Assembly (NCBI RefSeq): GCF_008727715.1
Contig: NZ_CP044218.1
Span: 372,001-436,000, forward strand
Source of the DNA: Mesorhizobium terrae
GTDB taxonomy: Bacteria; Pseudomonadota; Alphaproteobacteria; Rhizobiales; Rhizobiaceae
DNA length: 64,000 nucleotides
Direction: 5' to 3'
In this document: positions 10,339 through 19,499 of the stretch, piece after piece
Numbering within the stretch: position 1 is the first letter of the stretch
How the letters are laid out: each line of letters begins with the position of its first letter
The notes under the pieces: generated by a model
What the model was told of the DNA's origin: nothing
Database searches by the model: none
The model's input: only the letters and a program-made list of their open reading frames with translations
Position numbers and translations under genes: made by a program

Positions 10339-11942
10339 CCAGCCCCGCTCCGTTCGGCGAATTCGACTATGTGATCGTCGGCGCCGGTTCGGCCGGCTGC
10401 GTGCTGGCCAACCGTCTGTCGGCCGACCCGCGTAACAAGGTGCTTTTGCTCGAGGCCGGCGGCAGCGACCGCTACCACTGGGTCGATATCCCGATCGGCT
10501 ATCTCTATTGCATGGGCAATCCGCGCACCGACTGGCTGATGAAGACCGAGCCGGACGCCGGCCTCAACGGACGCAGCCTCAACTATCCGCGCGGCAAGGT
10601 GCTGGGCGGCTGCTCTTCCATCAACGGCATGATCTACATGCGCGGCCAGGCGGCCGACTATGACGGCTGGCGCCAGGCAGGCAATGCCGGCTGGGGTTGG
10701 GACGATGTGGTGCCCTATTTCCGCAAGTCGGAGGACTATCATGGCGGCGCCGGCGCGATGCACGGCGCCGGCGGTGAGTGGCGGGTGGAAAAGCAGCGCC
10801 TGTCATGGCCGATCCTCGACGCCTTCCGCGACGGTGCGGAAGAACTCGGCATTCCGCGCACCGAGGATTTCAACGCCGGTACCAATGAGGGCTCCGGCTA
10901 TTTCGAGGTCAACCAGAAGAAGGGTGTGCGCTGGAATACCTCCAAGGCGTTCCTGAGCGGCATCGCCAATCGCCCTAATCTGCGCGTACTGACCGGCGCC
11001 GAAACCGAGAGGCTGGAGTTCGACGGCCGCCGGGTGACCGGCGTCGTCTTCCGCCATGAAGGCGGCCTGCATGTCGCGAAAGCCGGCGAGACCCTGCTTG
11101 CCGCCGGCGCCATCAACTCGCCAAAAATCCTCGAACTGTCCGGCGTCGGCCAGCCGGAGCTTTTGTCGCGGCTGGGGATCGAGGTTCGACACGCGCTGCC
11201 CGGCGTCGGCGAGAACCTGCAAGACCATCTGCAGATCCGCACCGTGTTCAAGGTGAAGAACGCCGACACGCTGAACCAGCGCTACCACAACCTCCTGCGC
11301 CGCGCGGCCATGGGCGCGGAATACGCGCTGTGGCGCAGCGGGCCGCTGTCGATGGCGCCGAGCCAGCTTGGCATCTTCGCGCGCTCTGATGCGCGGCTGG
11401 CGACGCCGGATCTCGAATATCACGTGCAGCCGCTCTCGACCGACCGGCTGGGCGAACCGCTGCACCGCTTCCCGGCCGTGACGGTCTCTGTCTGCAATCT
11501 GAGGCCCGAAAGCCGGGGCACGGTCCACATGGAAAGCGCCGACGCCAGGGAGATGGCGAAGATACGCCCGAACTATCTCTCGACCGAGGGCGACCGGCAC
11601 GTGGCGGTCGCTTCGATAGAGCATGCGCGGCGCCTGATGCGGACAAAGGCCATTGCCCGTTTCGAACCGGAAGAAATGCTGCCCGGTCCGCAATTCACCG
11701 GCCATGAGGACCTGGTGCGCAAGGTGGGCGACATCGCCACAACGATCTTCCACCCGGTCGGCACAGCCAAGATGGGCTCGGACGCGATGGCGGTGGTCGA
11801 CGCCAGGCTGCGCGTGCACGGCCTGACCAGCCTGCGCGTCGTCGATGCCTCGATCATGCCGACCATCGTGTCGGGCAACACCAATTCGCCCGTCGTCATG
11901 ATCGCCGAAAAAGCGTCGGAAATGATCCTGCGGGATCGTTGA
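10335..11942 (+). CDS. GMC-family FAD oxidoreductase (choline/alcohol dehydrogenase-like)
   Basis: The 535-residue product starts at GTG 10335, overlapping the kinase stop. It has the FAD-binding [18 protein letters not shown] at the N-terminus, the first GMC signature [19 protein letters not shown], the second signature [13 protein letters not shown], and the catalytic [10 protein letters not shown] and [15 protein letters not shown] with the expected His and Asn. These enzymes oxidise primary or secondary alcohols, aldoses or polyols. In this operon it may oxidise the free substrate or a side product. It ends 17 bases from the convergent phnN, with no terminator visible. Confidence 0.92.
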   Translation: MTSPAPFGEFDYVIVGAGSAGCVLANRLSADPRNKVLLLEAGGSDRYHWVDIPIGYLYCMGNPRTDWLMKTEPDAGLNGRSLNYPRGKVLGGCSSINGMIYMRGQAADYDGWRQAGNAGWGWDDVVPYFRKSEDYHGGAGAMHGAGGEWRVEKQRLSWPILDAFRDGAEELGIPRTEDFNAGTNEGSGYFEVNQKKGVRWNTSKAFLSGIANRPNLRVLTGAETERLEFDGRRVTGVVFRHEGGLHVAKAGETLLAAGAINSPKILELSGVGQPELLSRLGIEVRHALPGVGENLQDHLQIRTVFKVKNADTLNQRYHNLLRRAAMGAEYALWRSGPLSMAPSQLGIFARSDARLATPDLEYHVQPLSTDRLGEPLHRFPAVTVSVCNLRPESRGTVHMESADAREMAKIRPNYLSTEGDRHVAVASIEHARRLMRTKAIARFEPEEMLPGPQFTGHEDLVRKVGDIATTIFHPVGTAKMGSDAMAVVDARLRVHGLTSLRVVDASIMPTIVSGNTNSPVVMIAEKASEMILRDR

Positions 11943-11959
11943 AGCCGGCCGCCGCCCCT

Positions 11960-12535
11960 TCAGGACGCCAGAGACAACCGGCTGACGATGATCGAGACCA
12001 GCGCCTCGCCGGCGAGGTGAAGCTCGGCGCTGTTGTCGATGGTGATGTCCTGGCCGTAGGCGCCGAGCTTCAGGCCGCGCTCGACGCGGCGCTGAATGTC
12101 CTCGGCGGTCTCGCGTCCACGCGACGCAAGCCGGGCCGCGATGATTTCCGGCCGGGCGGTCAGGCCCGCCACGATGACATTGGCAAAGGCGGCGCGGATG
12201 TCGTCGAGCGCTCCACGCGAGCCGTTGGCGACGGCGGTGCCGCCGCGTTCGACATGGTCGAGCACGGTACGCGGCAACGCATAGCTCAGCCCGTTCGCCT
12301 GCCAGCTGACAGCAAAGCGCCCTGCCCGCGCGGCTTCCGCGAAATCGGTCTCGTTCAGGCTGTCATGGTCCTCGGCGTCGGCGGTCGCCGGGCGCGTAAC
12401 GATGCGGCGGACGAACAGGATGTCGCTTCGCTCAGTCAGGCGCTCGCGGGCATAGCCAAGAACGCTGTCCTTGCCGGAGCCGCTCGGGCCGACGACGATA
12501 ATGAGCCTGCCGGGCGAACCCCGGGAACCCGACAC
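11960..12535 (-). CDS. phnN: Ribose 1,5-bisphosphate phosphokinase PhnN
   Basis: PhnN converts ribose 1,5-bisphosphate to PRPP, the last step of C-P lyase recycling. The protein has Walker A VVGPSGSGKDS at its N-terminus and the guanylate-kinase-like RRIVTRPAT and GLSYALP segments. I chose GTG at 12535, four bases after the phnM stop, giving 191 residues. A TTG at 12547 would add four residues and overlap phnM. It is last in the phn operon. Confidence 0.9.
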   Translation of the reverse strand: MSGSRGSPGRLIIVVGPSGSGKDSVLGYARERLTERSDILFVRRIVTRPATADAEDHDSLNETDFAEAARAGRFAVSWQANGLSYALPRTVLDHVERGGTAVANGSRGALDDIRAAFANVIVAGLTARPEIIAARLASRGRETAEDIQRRVERGLKLGAYGQDITIDNSAELHLAGEALVSIIVSRLSLAS

Positions 12536-12539
12536 GGGA

Positions 12540-13679
12540 TCAGGCAACGCGCCGGCCCTCGCGCCAGACCGAGCGCACCACCGGCACGCCCTTGTTGTGG
12601 CGCACGCGCACGACATCGCCGCGCAGACCGGGCGCGATGCGGCCACGGTCGGTCAGGCCCACCGTGCGCGCCGGGGCCGCCGTGACGAGACGGACCGTTT
12701 CGTTGAGGGGCCTGCCCTGCGGGCCGTCGGCCAGGATGAACGGCGCCTGCATGAGGCTGAACGGCACATAGTCGGACGAGAGCACGTCGAGCACGCCGGC
12801 CTCGGCCAATTCGCGCGCCGCAATATTGCCGGAATGCGACTTGCCACGCACGATGTTGGGCGCGCCCATCATCACCGAAATGCCAGCCTCATGCGATGCC
12901 CTGGCCGCTTCCATGCTGGTCGGGAATTCGGCCAGCTTTACACCGAAGGCAATCGATTCCTCGACATGTTCGACAGTAGCGTCGTCATGGCTGGCGATGG
13001 CGATGCCGCGTCCGGCGCAGGCATCGGCAATCGTCTTGCGATGCGCGGCGGAATACTTCTGCGAGGCGGCGACGCGCTTGGCCATGAAGCGCTCGAAGGC
13101 CGCGTCGTCCAGCCCGCGCTTGGTCTTGTAGTAGAGCGCGTACTGCTCGAGCGTCTGGAACTGGCGCTGGCCCGGCGCATGGTCCATCAACGAGGCGAGC
13201 CGCACGAAATTGTCGGTGTCGAAATCCTCGAACTGGTCGAGCACATCGGCCGCCGAAACCTCGCAGCGCAGGTGGATCAGATGGCTGGCGCGCAGCCTGT
13301 CCTCGGCGACTGCCACCTCGATGGCGTCGGCGATGACACGCATCTCGCCCTTCTGGAAACCGCCATCCTCGTCGGAACCGAGACGCAGGCAGTCGAAGAC
13401 AGTGGTGATGCCGGAAGCCACCACCTGCGCGTCATGCGCCTGGAGGGCGGCGATCGAGTCCCAGCGCACGCCGGGGCGCGGCGAATAATGGGATTCGAGA
13501 TGATCGGTATGGAGTTCGACCAGGCCTGGGATCACATAGTCGCCTTCGCAATCCTCGCCCGCCGAGACGATACCGGTATCGATCGACGCGATCTTGCCGC
13601 CGCGCAGCACAAGCGCCCCGTTGACGATCTCGTCTTCGAGGACGATGCGCGCATTCTTCAAAACGATCTCTTGGGACAT
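12540..13679 (-). CDS. phnM: Alpha-D-ribose 1-methylphosphonate 5-triphosphate diphosphatase PhnM
   Basis: PhnM removes pyrophosphate from the triphosphate intermediate made by PhnGHIL. It is an amidohydrolase-fold enzyme of 379 residues, the normal size. The metal-binding motif LVELHTDHLESH follows the N-terminal sheet, and ASHDDATVEHVEES and LSSDYVPFS carry later metal or active-site residues. It lies one base after the 2H-phosphoesterase-like gene and just before phnN. Confidence 0.95.
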   Translation of the reverse strand: MSQEIVLKNARIVLEDEIVNGALVLRGGKIASIDTGIVSAGEDCEGDYVIPGLVELHTDHLESHYSPRPGVRWDSIAALQAHDAQVVASGITTVFDCLRLGSDEDGGFQKGEMRVIADAIEVAVAEDRLRASHLIHLRCEVSAADVLDQFEDFDTDNFVRLASLMDHAPGQRQFQTLEQYALYYKTKRGLDDAAFERFMAKRVAASQKYSAAHRKTIADACAGRGIAIASHDDATVEHVEESIAFGVKLAEFPTSMEAARASHEAGISVMMGAPNIVRGKSHSGNIAARELAEAGVLDVLSSDYVPFSLMQAPFILADGPQGRPLNETVRLVTAAPARTVGLTDRGRIAPGLRGDVVRVRHNKGVPVVRSVWREGRRVA

Positions 13680-13680
13680 C

Positions 13681-14391
13681 TCAGGCGGACTTTCTGGTTT
13701 CGAGCGGCCGCAGCCGCCGGTAGGAATGCACGGTGAAGGGCGCGCCGGGCTCCGGCTCCACGAACAGTGCCAAGCCCTCCACGGGGAACGGGCGCGCGGT
13801 GAAGGGCGTGAAATGGCTTTCCAGAACCGGCAACACGCGCGACAGCGTCTCGGCCGGCAGCCGCTCGGTCAGCGTCATGTGGAAGCGGAATTCGTCCATC
13901 ACATAGGGATAGCCATGGCGCCTGAGATAGGCGGCCTGGCGCGGGGTGAGGCCCGATGGATTGCGCCGCTCGATCTCGGCTTCCGACAGCGGCGCCCTGA
14001 CCGACGCGAAATGCAGGACAGCGTCGGCGGCGAAGGCCGCGAGCTGGTATTCCGGCGCCGTCGGCAACAGCGCCAGGAACGACCCCAATTGCCCGACCCG
14101 AAGCCTCTCGATGCTGAAGGGTGCCGTCTGCCGGCAGAAACGCTCGAAGCTGAGCTCGAGCTCAGCCAGGCCAACTCCATCGGCCAGCTGAAACGGCGCC
14201 ACGATGGTGCCGTGGAAACCGTAGCGGCACGGGTCGCCGACGAGCCCGGCGATTTCGTGAGCCGGCAAACCGTTGAATGAGGGTGTCTCGCGCTTTTCGC
14301 CTGAAAACGCGTCGCGTCCCAGCCAGTCGCCGGCGGTTTGCGTCAGTGCATCGTCCTGCGGAGGGGTGAAATAGACGGCGTAGCGCATCAC
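13681..14391 (-). CDS. 2H-phosphoesterase-like phosphonate operon protein (DUF1045)
   Basis: This 236-residue protein belongs to a family found in alphaproteobacterial phn operons (DUF1045/TIGR03223, from memory). It has two H-x-T motifs: HGT at residues 60-62 in YGFHGTIVAPF and HMT at 171-173 in FRFHMTLTERL. This pair defines the 2H phosphoesterase superfamily, which opens cyclic phosphates. The cluster lacks phnP, whose product opens ribosyl 1,2-cyclic phosphate, the C-P lyase product. I infer that this protein may do that step. It overlaps phnE by four bases and abuts phnM. Confidence 0.85.
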   Translation of the reverse strand: MMRYAVYFTPPQDDALTQTAGDWLGRDAFSGEKRETPSFNGLPAHEIAGLVGDPCRYGFHGTIVAPFQLADGVGLAELELSFERFCRQTAPFSIERLRVGQLGSFLALLPTAPEYQLAAFAADAVLHFASVRAPLSEAEIERRNPSGLTPRQAAYLRRHGYPYVMDEFRFHMTLTERLPAETLSRVLPVLESHFTPFTARPFPVEGLALFVEPEPGAPFTVHSYRRLRPLETRKSA

Positions 14392-15206
14392 AGGAACAAC
14401 TTGCGCAGCTGCTGCGAGATGACGTCGATCAGCGACACCGTGACCAGCATGATGATGAGCATGGCGGCCGCTTCGGGATAGTAGAAGCCGCGGATGGATT
14501 CAAAGAGCACCTGGCCGATGCCGCCAGCGCCGATGACGCCGAGCACGGTGGCTGCCCGCACGTTGGATTCGAAGCGATAGAGCGCAAAGGACAGCCACAG
14601 CGGCAGAACCTGCGGCACCACGCCGAAGACCACTTCCTGCAGGCGCGTGGCGCCGGTGGCGCGGATGGCCTCGACCGGACGCGGATCGATCGCCTCGACG
14701 GCTTCCGAAAACAGCTTTGCGAGGATGCCGGTGGTGTGGATGAACAGCGCCATGACGCCGGCGAACGGGCCGAGGCCGACGGCGACCACGAACAGCACCG
14801 CATAAACGAGCTCGTGGATCGAACGGAACATATCCATCAGGCGCCGAACCGGCTGGACGATGTACCAGGGCGCCATGTTGGAAGCGGACAGGATGCCGAA
14901 GGGAACCGCCAGCACCGCCGCGAGGAAGGTGCCCCACAGCGCGATCTGGATGGTGACCAGCATTTCCTGGAAATAGTAGCGCCATTCGCCGAAATTCGGC
15001 CGTGCGAAGCCTGAGGCGTATTGCGCCATGTTGCCGGCGTCGGTGAAAAGATAGGTCCAACGGGACATCTCGGCCGGCGCCCAGCTCCAGATCAGGAGCA
15101 AGGCCAGGCTGATCCAGGTGACGGCGGTCCAGGCGTCGCGGGTCCAGTCACGCCCGACCTCGGGACGTGGTTTGGTGGCTTCGCCAATATGGGTCGATTG
15201 CGTCAT
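14388..15206 (-). CDS. phnE: Phosphonate ABC transporter permease PhnE
   Basis: This inner-membrane permease of the phosphonate importer has 272 residues and about six hydrophobic segments. The cytoplasmic coupling region VEAIRATGATRLQEVVFGVVP fits the EAA loop of PhnE proteins, and GVIGAGGIGQVLFESI is the family's C-terminal landmark. Some rhizobia carry two PhnE genes; only one is seen here, so it may act as a homodimer. It follows phnD after a hairpin-containing 76-base gap. Confidence 0.93.
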   Translation of the reverse strand: MTQSTHIGEATKPRPEVGRDWTRDAWTAVTWISLALLLIWSWAPAEMSRWTYLFTDAGNMAQYASGFARPNFGEWRYYFQEMLVTIQIALWGTFLAAVLAVPFGILSASNMAPWYIVQPVRRLMDMFRSIHELVYAVLFVVAVGLGPFAGVMALFIHTTGILAKLFSEAVEAIDPRPVEAIRATGATRLQEVVFGVVPQVLPLWLSFALYRFESNVRAATVLGVIGAGGIGQVLFESIRGFYYPEAAAMLIIMLVTVSLIDVISQQLRKLFL

Positions 15207-15224
15207 CGTGGTACTCGCTGGGCA

Positions 15225-15248
15225 CGCCGGCCGATGAGCCGGCCGGCG
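15225..15248 (-). promoter_or_regulatory. Intercistronic hairpin between phnD and phnE
   Basis: CGCCGGCC (15225-15232) pairs perfectly with GGCCGGCG (15241-15248) across an 8-base loop. There is no T run after it, so it is unlikely to be a full terminator. Such stems often protect the 3' end of a highly expressed binding-protein message. That role is inferred. Confidence 0.5.
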
Positions 15249-15282
15249 TTGGGGTTGAGGCTATCGACGGCCCTGAGGCCGA

Positions 15283-16275
15283 TCAGCTCTGGCCGTTGGC
15301 CTTGATCTTGGCTTCGTAGCCGGCCTTCTCGGCTTCGATCTTCGCGATCTTGGCCTTCTTGTCGGCTTCGGAGAGATTGGCGTCGGCTTCGACCTTGGCC
15401 TTGGCCTTGGTCAGTTCCATCACGCGGATCGGCAGGAGCTGGTCGTTGGTCGAGGCGTGGAACGGCGCCCACTGCAGGCCGGCCAGAACCGCCTTCTCCT
15501 TGGCGACGTCGCCCTTCGACTTGTCGGTGCCGTAGGTCAGGATGAAGTTCTTGATCTTGTCCTTGGCTTCCTTGGGCAGGTCCTTGCGCCAGACCAGCGG
15601 ATCGGACGGGATCAGCGGCGACTTCCAGATGATCTTGATCTTCTTGAAGGCTTCCGGCTGGTTCTTCTCGATGAGGGCCATGTTCTCGGTGTTGTTGGCG
15701 GCAGCGTCGAGCTGGCCGTTGGCAACGGCCATGGCGTTGGTTTCATGGTTGGCGTTGGTCAGCGTCTTGAAGCAGGCCTTCGGGTCGATCTTGTTGGCGG
15801 CGAACACGAAGGTGGTCGGCACCAGGAAGCCGGAGGTCGAGTTCGGGTCGCCGAGGCCGAAGTTCAGCGTCTTGTCGCACTTCAACAGGTCTTCGACCGT
15901 GTTCAGCTTGCTGTCCTTCGGCGCCAGGATCAGCGACCAGTAGCCGGGATTGCCGTCGACGGAGACGGTCTGGGCGAAGATCTCGCCGTCGGCGCGATCG
16001 ACGGCTTCCATGGCCGACTTGTTGCCGTACCAGGCCATCTGCACCTTGCCGAAGCGCATGCCTTCGATGACGCCGGCATAGTCGGACGCGAAGAACGGCT
16101 TCACGTCGAGGCCGGTTTCCTTCTTCATGTCGGCGAGGAAGGGTTCCCATTTCGGCTTGAGGTTCTGCTGGGACTCGGTCGAGATGATGCCGAAATTGAC
16201 TTCCTCGGCATAGGCGGCACAGGTCAGAGTGAAGGCGATCGCCGTGGCGGCGATGGCCTTGAGCACAATGTTCAT
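15283..16275 (-). CDS. phnD: Phosphonate ABC transporter substrate-binding protein PhnD
   Basis: This is a periplasmic phosphonate-binding protein of 330 residues with a signal peptide (IAATAIAFTLTCAAYA, cut before EEVNFG). The mature start VNFGIISTESQQNLK and the ligand-side LNFGLGDPNSTSGFLVP match PhnD proteins, where a serine/threonine cluster holds the phosphonate. The lysine-rich C-terminal helix (about residues 290-330) is unusual in composition but within the family's variable tail. It lies between phnC and phnE. Confidence 0.95.
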   Translation of the reverse strand: MNIVLKAIAATAIAFTLTCAAYAEEVNFGIISTESQQNLKPKWEPFLADMKKETGLDVKPFFASDYAGVIEGMRFGKVQMAWYGNKSAMEAVDRADGEIFAQTVSVDGNPGYWSLILAPKDSKLNTVEDLLKCDKTLNFGLGDPNSTSGFLVPTTFVFAANKIDPKACFKTLTNANHETNAMAVANGQLDAAANNTENMALIEKNQPEAFKKIKIIWKSPLIPSDPLVWRKDLPKEAKDKIKNFILTYGTDKSKGDVAKEKAVLAGLQWAPFHASTNDQLLPIRVMELTKAKAKVEADANLSEADKKAKIAKIEAEKAGYEAKIKANGQS

Positions 16276-16300
16276 GTCAACGTCTCCTGTTGGGTTCTTG

Positions 16301-17158
16301 TCAGGCGAAGGCCGGCGCCAGGTCCGGGCTCTTGGCGGTTGCAGGTTCCGGCTGGGTGTAGTCGGGCACGAAGTCCGGAACAGCTTCGGGCAGGATCAAC
16401 TCTTCGGAGTTCGAGCCGTAGAGTTCGACCAGCGTCTTGTGGGTGAGCATGGTGGATGGGCCATCGAACACGACGCGGCCGTCCTTCAGCGCAATGGTGC
16501 GCGGGCAATAGCGGCGCGCATATTCAACCTGATGCAGCGATACCACGCAGGTGATGCCGTTCTCGCGGTTGACGCCGGCCAGCACTTCCATGACACGGCG
16601 GGCCGAGGACGGGTCGAGCGAAGCGATCGGCTCGTCGGCGAGCAGGATGTTCGCGCGCTGCACCAGAGTGCGGGCGATTGCCGCACGCTGCTGCTGGCCG
16701 CCGGACAATGTCGAGGCGCGCTGCCAAGCGACTTCCGGAATGCCGACCTTGGCCAACGCCTCGCGAGCCAGCCGCTTTTCCTCGGAAGAGAACAGGCCGA
16801 GCGTGCCGCGCCAGACCGGAATGCGGCCGAGATTGCCGACCAGCACATTGGACAGGACCGACAGCCGGCCGACCAGATTGAACTGCTGGAAGATGACGCC
16901 GATGTTGCGCCGAAGGTCACGCGCGCCGTTCGACAGGCGGCCGTTGGCCTGCAGGCCCGCGCCGAAGATCTCGATAGTGCTCGAGCCCGACTGGCCGGTC
17001 TCCAGCCCGCAGATGTGACGCAGCAGCGTCGACTTGCCGGAGCCGGAAGCGCCGATCAGCGCCACCATCTCGCCCTTGGCGATGTCGATGGAGACATTGT
17101 CGAGCGCGCGCTTCTTGCCGAAGGCTTTCGACAGGTTGCGTACGGAAATGGCGTTCAT
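16301..17158 (-). CDS. phnC: Phosphonate ABC transporter ATP-binding protein PhnC
   Basis: This is the importer ATPase, 285 residues from ATG 17158, which follows AGGAGCG. Walker A is GASGSGKST, the signature is LSGGQQQRAAIART, Walker B is ILLADEPIASLD and the switch histidine is in VVSLHQVEYA. The C-terminus has an extra tail of about 40 residues rich in Pro, Glu and Asp. A 107-base gap upstream separates it from the acyltransferase gene and contains an imperfect GC-rich hairpin, so an internal promoter is possible. Confidence 0.94.
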   Translation of the reverse strand: MNAISVRNLSKAFGKKRALDNVSIDIAKGEMVALIGASGSGKSTLLRHICGLETGQSGSSTIEIFGAGLQANGRLSNGARDLRRNIGVIFQQFNLVGRLSVLSNVLVGNLGRIPVWRGTLGLFSSEEKRLAREALAKVGIPEVAWQRASTLSGGQQQRAAIARTLVQRANILLADEPIASLDPSSARRVMEVLAGVNRENGITCVVSLHQVEYARRYCPRTIALKDGRVVFDGPSTMLTHKTLVELYGSNSEELILPEAVPDFVPDYTQPEPATAKSPDLAPAFA

Positions 17159-17265
17159 GAAATCGCTCCTGCTTCGGGCCTCGGCCCTGGAGTGGTCGTC
17201 GATGCACGCATGTTGCTTGCCGTGGCTCAGCCTCCGGCCTGCGGCCGAAGGCGCGCCCAAATTCG

Positions 17266-17964
17266 TTATCCGGTTACCGCTTCTCGATGACGGTCGGATG
17301 TACCGTTCATGTCAGCTCCATGACCATTCACGGATATCTGGTGGCCGGACCGGCCTTCATACCGGTCGAGGAACGCCTCGGCGCTGAGATCACGGAAATC
17401 GTCGAGCGCGGCGCGCAGCGCGGCATGGTCCCAGTCCCACCAGGCCAAAGCCTGCATGCGCCGAGCGACGTCGACGGGAAAACGCTCGCGGATAAGCTTA
17501 GCCGGCACGCCGCCGACGATCGTGTAAGGCGCGACATCCCTGGTGACGACGGCTCCGGAGCCGACCACCGCACCATCGCCGATGGTGACGCCCGGCAGGA
17601 TGGTGGCGCCATGGCCGATCCAGGTGTCGTGGCCGATCGTCACCCGGCGGGCGCGGCGGGCGGCAAAGAAGTCGTCCTCGTGCGCGGCATCCTCGAAATA
17701 GTCGCCGGCGCGGTAGGTGATGTGATGCAGCGTGGCGCGCGACATCGGATGATGGGTGGCGTTGATGCGCACAGAGGCGGCGATGTTGGCGAACTTGCCG
17801 ATCGTCACGCACCAGGTCTGGCCGTTCGGCATGATGTAGGAGTAGTCGCCGATCTCGGTCTCGACTAGACGGCAGCCCTCCGCCACTTCGGTGTAGCGGC
17901 CGAGCGTGCAGTTCTCCAGCTGCGCGGTCGGGTCGATCAGCGGCGTTTCCGACAGGCGAGTCAT
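17266..17964 (-). CDS. Hexapeptide-repeat acyltransferase in the phn operon
   Basis: This 232-residue left-handed beta-helix protein is of the chloramphenicol/xenobiotic acetyltransferase type. The hexapeptide pattern is clear in [21 protein letters not shown], followed by [18 protein letters not shown], the usual end of the fold. [10 protein letters not shown] carries the likely catalytic histidine. Related genes occur next to phnL in many phn operons. It may take the place of the PhnO aminoalkylphosphonate acetyltransferase, which is absent, but PhnO is an unrelated GNAT fold and substrate equivalence is not shown. Confidence 0.85.
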   Translation of the reverse strand: MTRLSETPLIDPTAQLENCTLGRYTEVAEGCRLVETEIGDYSYIMPNGQTWCVTIGKFANIAASVRINATHHPMSRATLHHITYRAGDYFEDAAHEDDFFAARRARRVTIGHDTWIGHGATILPGVTIGDGAVVGSGAVVTRDVAPYTIVGGVPAKLIRERFPVDVARRMQALAWWDWDHAALRAALDDFRDLSAEAFLDRYEGRSGHQISVNGHGADMNGTSDRHREAVTG

Positions 17965-17966
17965 GG

Positions 17967-18674
17967 TCAGGCGGCCTTTTTGTCGGGCGCGAAACCGGTC
18001 ACGTCGATGATGACGTCGGCCACGGCATTGCGCACGTCGGTGTCGTGGAAGATGCCAAGCAAGGCCACTCCGGCCTGCTTCTTCTCCGCGATCATGTCGA
18101 CGACCACGGCGCGGTTGGTCGCGTCGAGCGATGCAGTCGGTTCATCGAGCAGCAGCACCGGGTGCCCGATGATGAAGCCGCGTGCGATGTTGACGCGCTG
18201 CTGCTCGCCGCCGGAGAAGGTTGCGGGCGGCAGAGCCCACAGGCGTTCCGGCAAATTGAGACGGCTCAGCAATTCGCCTGCCCTGTCGGCGGCCTTGCGG
18301 CGATCGGTGCCGCGTTCCACCATCGGTTCGGCGACGATGTCGAGCGCGCTGACCCGTGGCACGACACGCAGGAACTGGCTGACATAGCCGATGGTTTCGC
18401 GGCGAATTTCGAGCACGGTGCGCGGCGCGGCCGATGCCAGATCGACGATTTGGCCGCGATGCAGGATCTCGATGCCGCCTTCGTTCACGGCGTAGTTGCC
18501 GTAAAGCATTTTGAGGATCGAGCTCTTGCCGGCGCCGGACGGGCCGCCGAGCACGGCGCATTTGCCGCCTTCCAGCACAAATGCCGCGTCCGCGATCACC
18601 GGCAGCTCGATGCCGCCGCGCAGATGCATGATGAAGGTCTTGCCGAGACCGGAAACGGTAAGCACAGGAGCCAT
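17967..18674 (-). CDS. phnL: C-P lyase subunit PhnL (ABC-type ATPase)
   Basis: PhnL is an ABC-family ATPase required with PhnGHI to couple ATP and phosphonate into ribosyl phosphonate triphosphate. The 235-residue protein has Walker [11 protein letters not shown], signature [14 protein letters not shown] and Walker [12 protein letters not shown]. It sits between phnK and the acyltransferase, separated by two bases from the latter. Confidence 0.95.
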   Translation of the reverse strand: MAPVLTVSGLGKTFIMHLRGGIELPVIADAAFVLEGGKCAVLGGPSGAGKSSILKMLYGNYAVNEGGIEILHRGQIVDLASAAPRTVLEIRRETIGYVSQFLRVVPRVSALDIVAEPMVERGTDRRKAADRAGELLSRLNLPERLWALPPATFSGGEQQRVNIARGFIIGHPVLLLDEPTASLDATNRAVVVDMIAEKKQAGVALLGIFHDTDVRNAVADVIIDVTGFAPDKKAA

Positions 18675-18683
18675 GATCGCGCC

Positions 18684-19499
18684 TCAGACTTGCAGGATCG
18701 AAGAAACGAGCAGTTGCGTGTAGGGCGCCTGCGGATCGTCGAGCAGACGGTCGGTGAGACCATGTTCGACGACGCGGCCGTCCTTCATCACCATCATGCG
18801 ATGCGACAAAAGGCGGGCGACGGCGAGGTCGTGCGTGACGATAATGACGGCGAGACCGAGATCGTGGACGAGGCCGCGCAACAGGTCGAGCAGGCGCGCC
18901 TGCACCGAAACGTCGAGGCCGCCGGTCGGCTCGTCCATGAAGACCAGGCGCGGCGCGGTGACCAGATTGCGCGCGATCTGCAGTCGCTGGCGCATGCCGC
19001 CGGAGAAGGCGCGCGGCTGGTCGTCGATGCGGTCGGCATCGATCTCGACGCGGCCGAGCCAGTCGGTGGCGGTGGCGCGGATATTGCCATAGTGGCGGTC
19101 GCCGACCGCCATCAGCCGCTCGCCGACATTGGCGCCGGCCGAAACCGTCATGCGCAGTCCGTCGGCCGGGTTCTGATGCACGAAGCCCCAGTCGGTGCGC
19201 AAAAGCAGGCGCCGCTCCGCTTCACCCAGCCCATAGAGGTCGCGCATCTCACCATCGCGCATGCGGTAGGACACTGTGCCAGCGCTTGGCGGCAGGCGGG
19301 TCGAGATGCAATTGAGCAGTGTCGTCTTGCCGGAGCCGGACTCGCCGACGATGGCCAGAACCTCACCCGGCCAGATATCAAAATTGACATCCGCGCAGCC
19401 GATGCGGGCGCCGTAGTGCTTGCTGACCGACCTGACCGACATCAGCGGCAGGTCGCCGACCTCGACATTCGGCTGGTCGATATTCACAGCGACGTTCAT
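18684..19499 (-). CDS. phnK: C-P lyase subunit PhnK (ABC-type ATPase)
   Basis: PhnK binds the C-P lyase core complex through PhnJ. The 271-residue protein has Walker A GESGSGKTT, signature FSGGMRQRLQIARN and Walker B VFMDEPTGGLD, and aligns in layout with oligopeptide-type ATPases, as PhnK does. The C-terminal DDPQAPYTQLLVSSIL is typical. It overlaps phnJ by four bases. Confidence 0.95.
   Translation of the reverse strand: MNVAVNIDQPNVEVGDLPLMSVRSVSKHYGARIGCADVNFDIWPGEVLAIVGESGSGKTTLLNCISTRLPPSAGTVSYRMRDGEMRDLYGLGEAERRLLLRTDWGFVHQNPADGLRMTVSAGANVGERLMAVGDRHYGNIRATATDWLGRVEIDADRIDDQPRAFSGGMRQRLQIARNLVTAPRLVFMDEPTGGLDVSVQARLLDLLRGLVHDLGLAVIIVTHDLAVARLLSHRMMVMKDGRVVEHGLTDRLLDDPQAPYTQLLVSSILQV

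Noticed and set aside
17159..17265. GC-rich imperfect hairpin between the acyltransferase and phnC genes as a terminator
   Set aside because: The stem has a mismatch and no T run follows on the minus strand, so termination is not supported.
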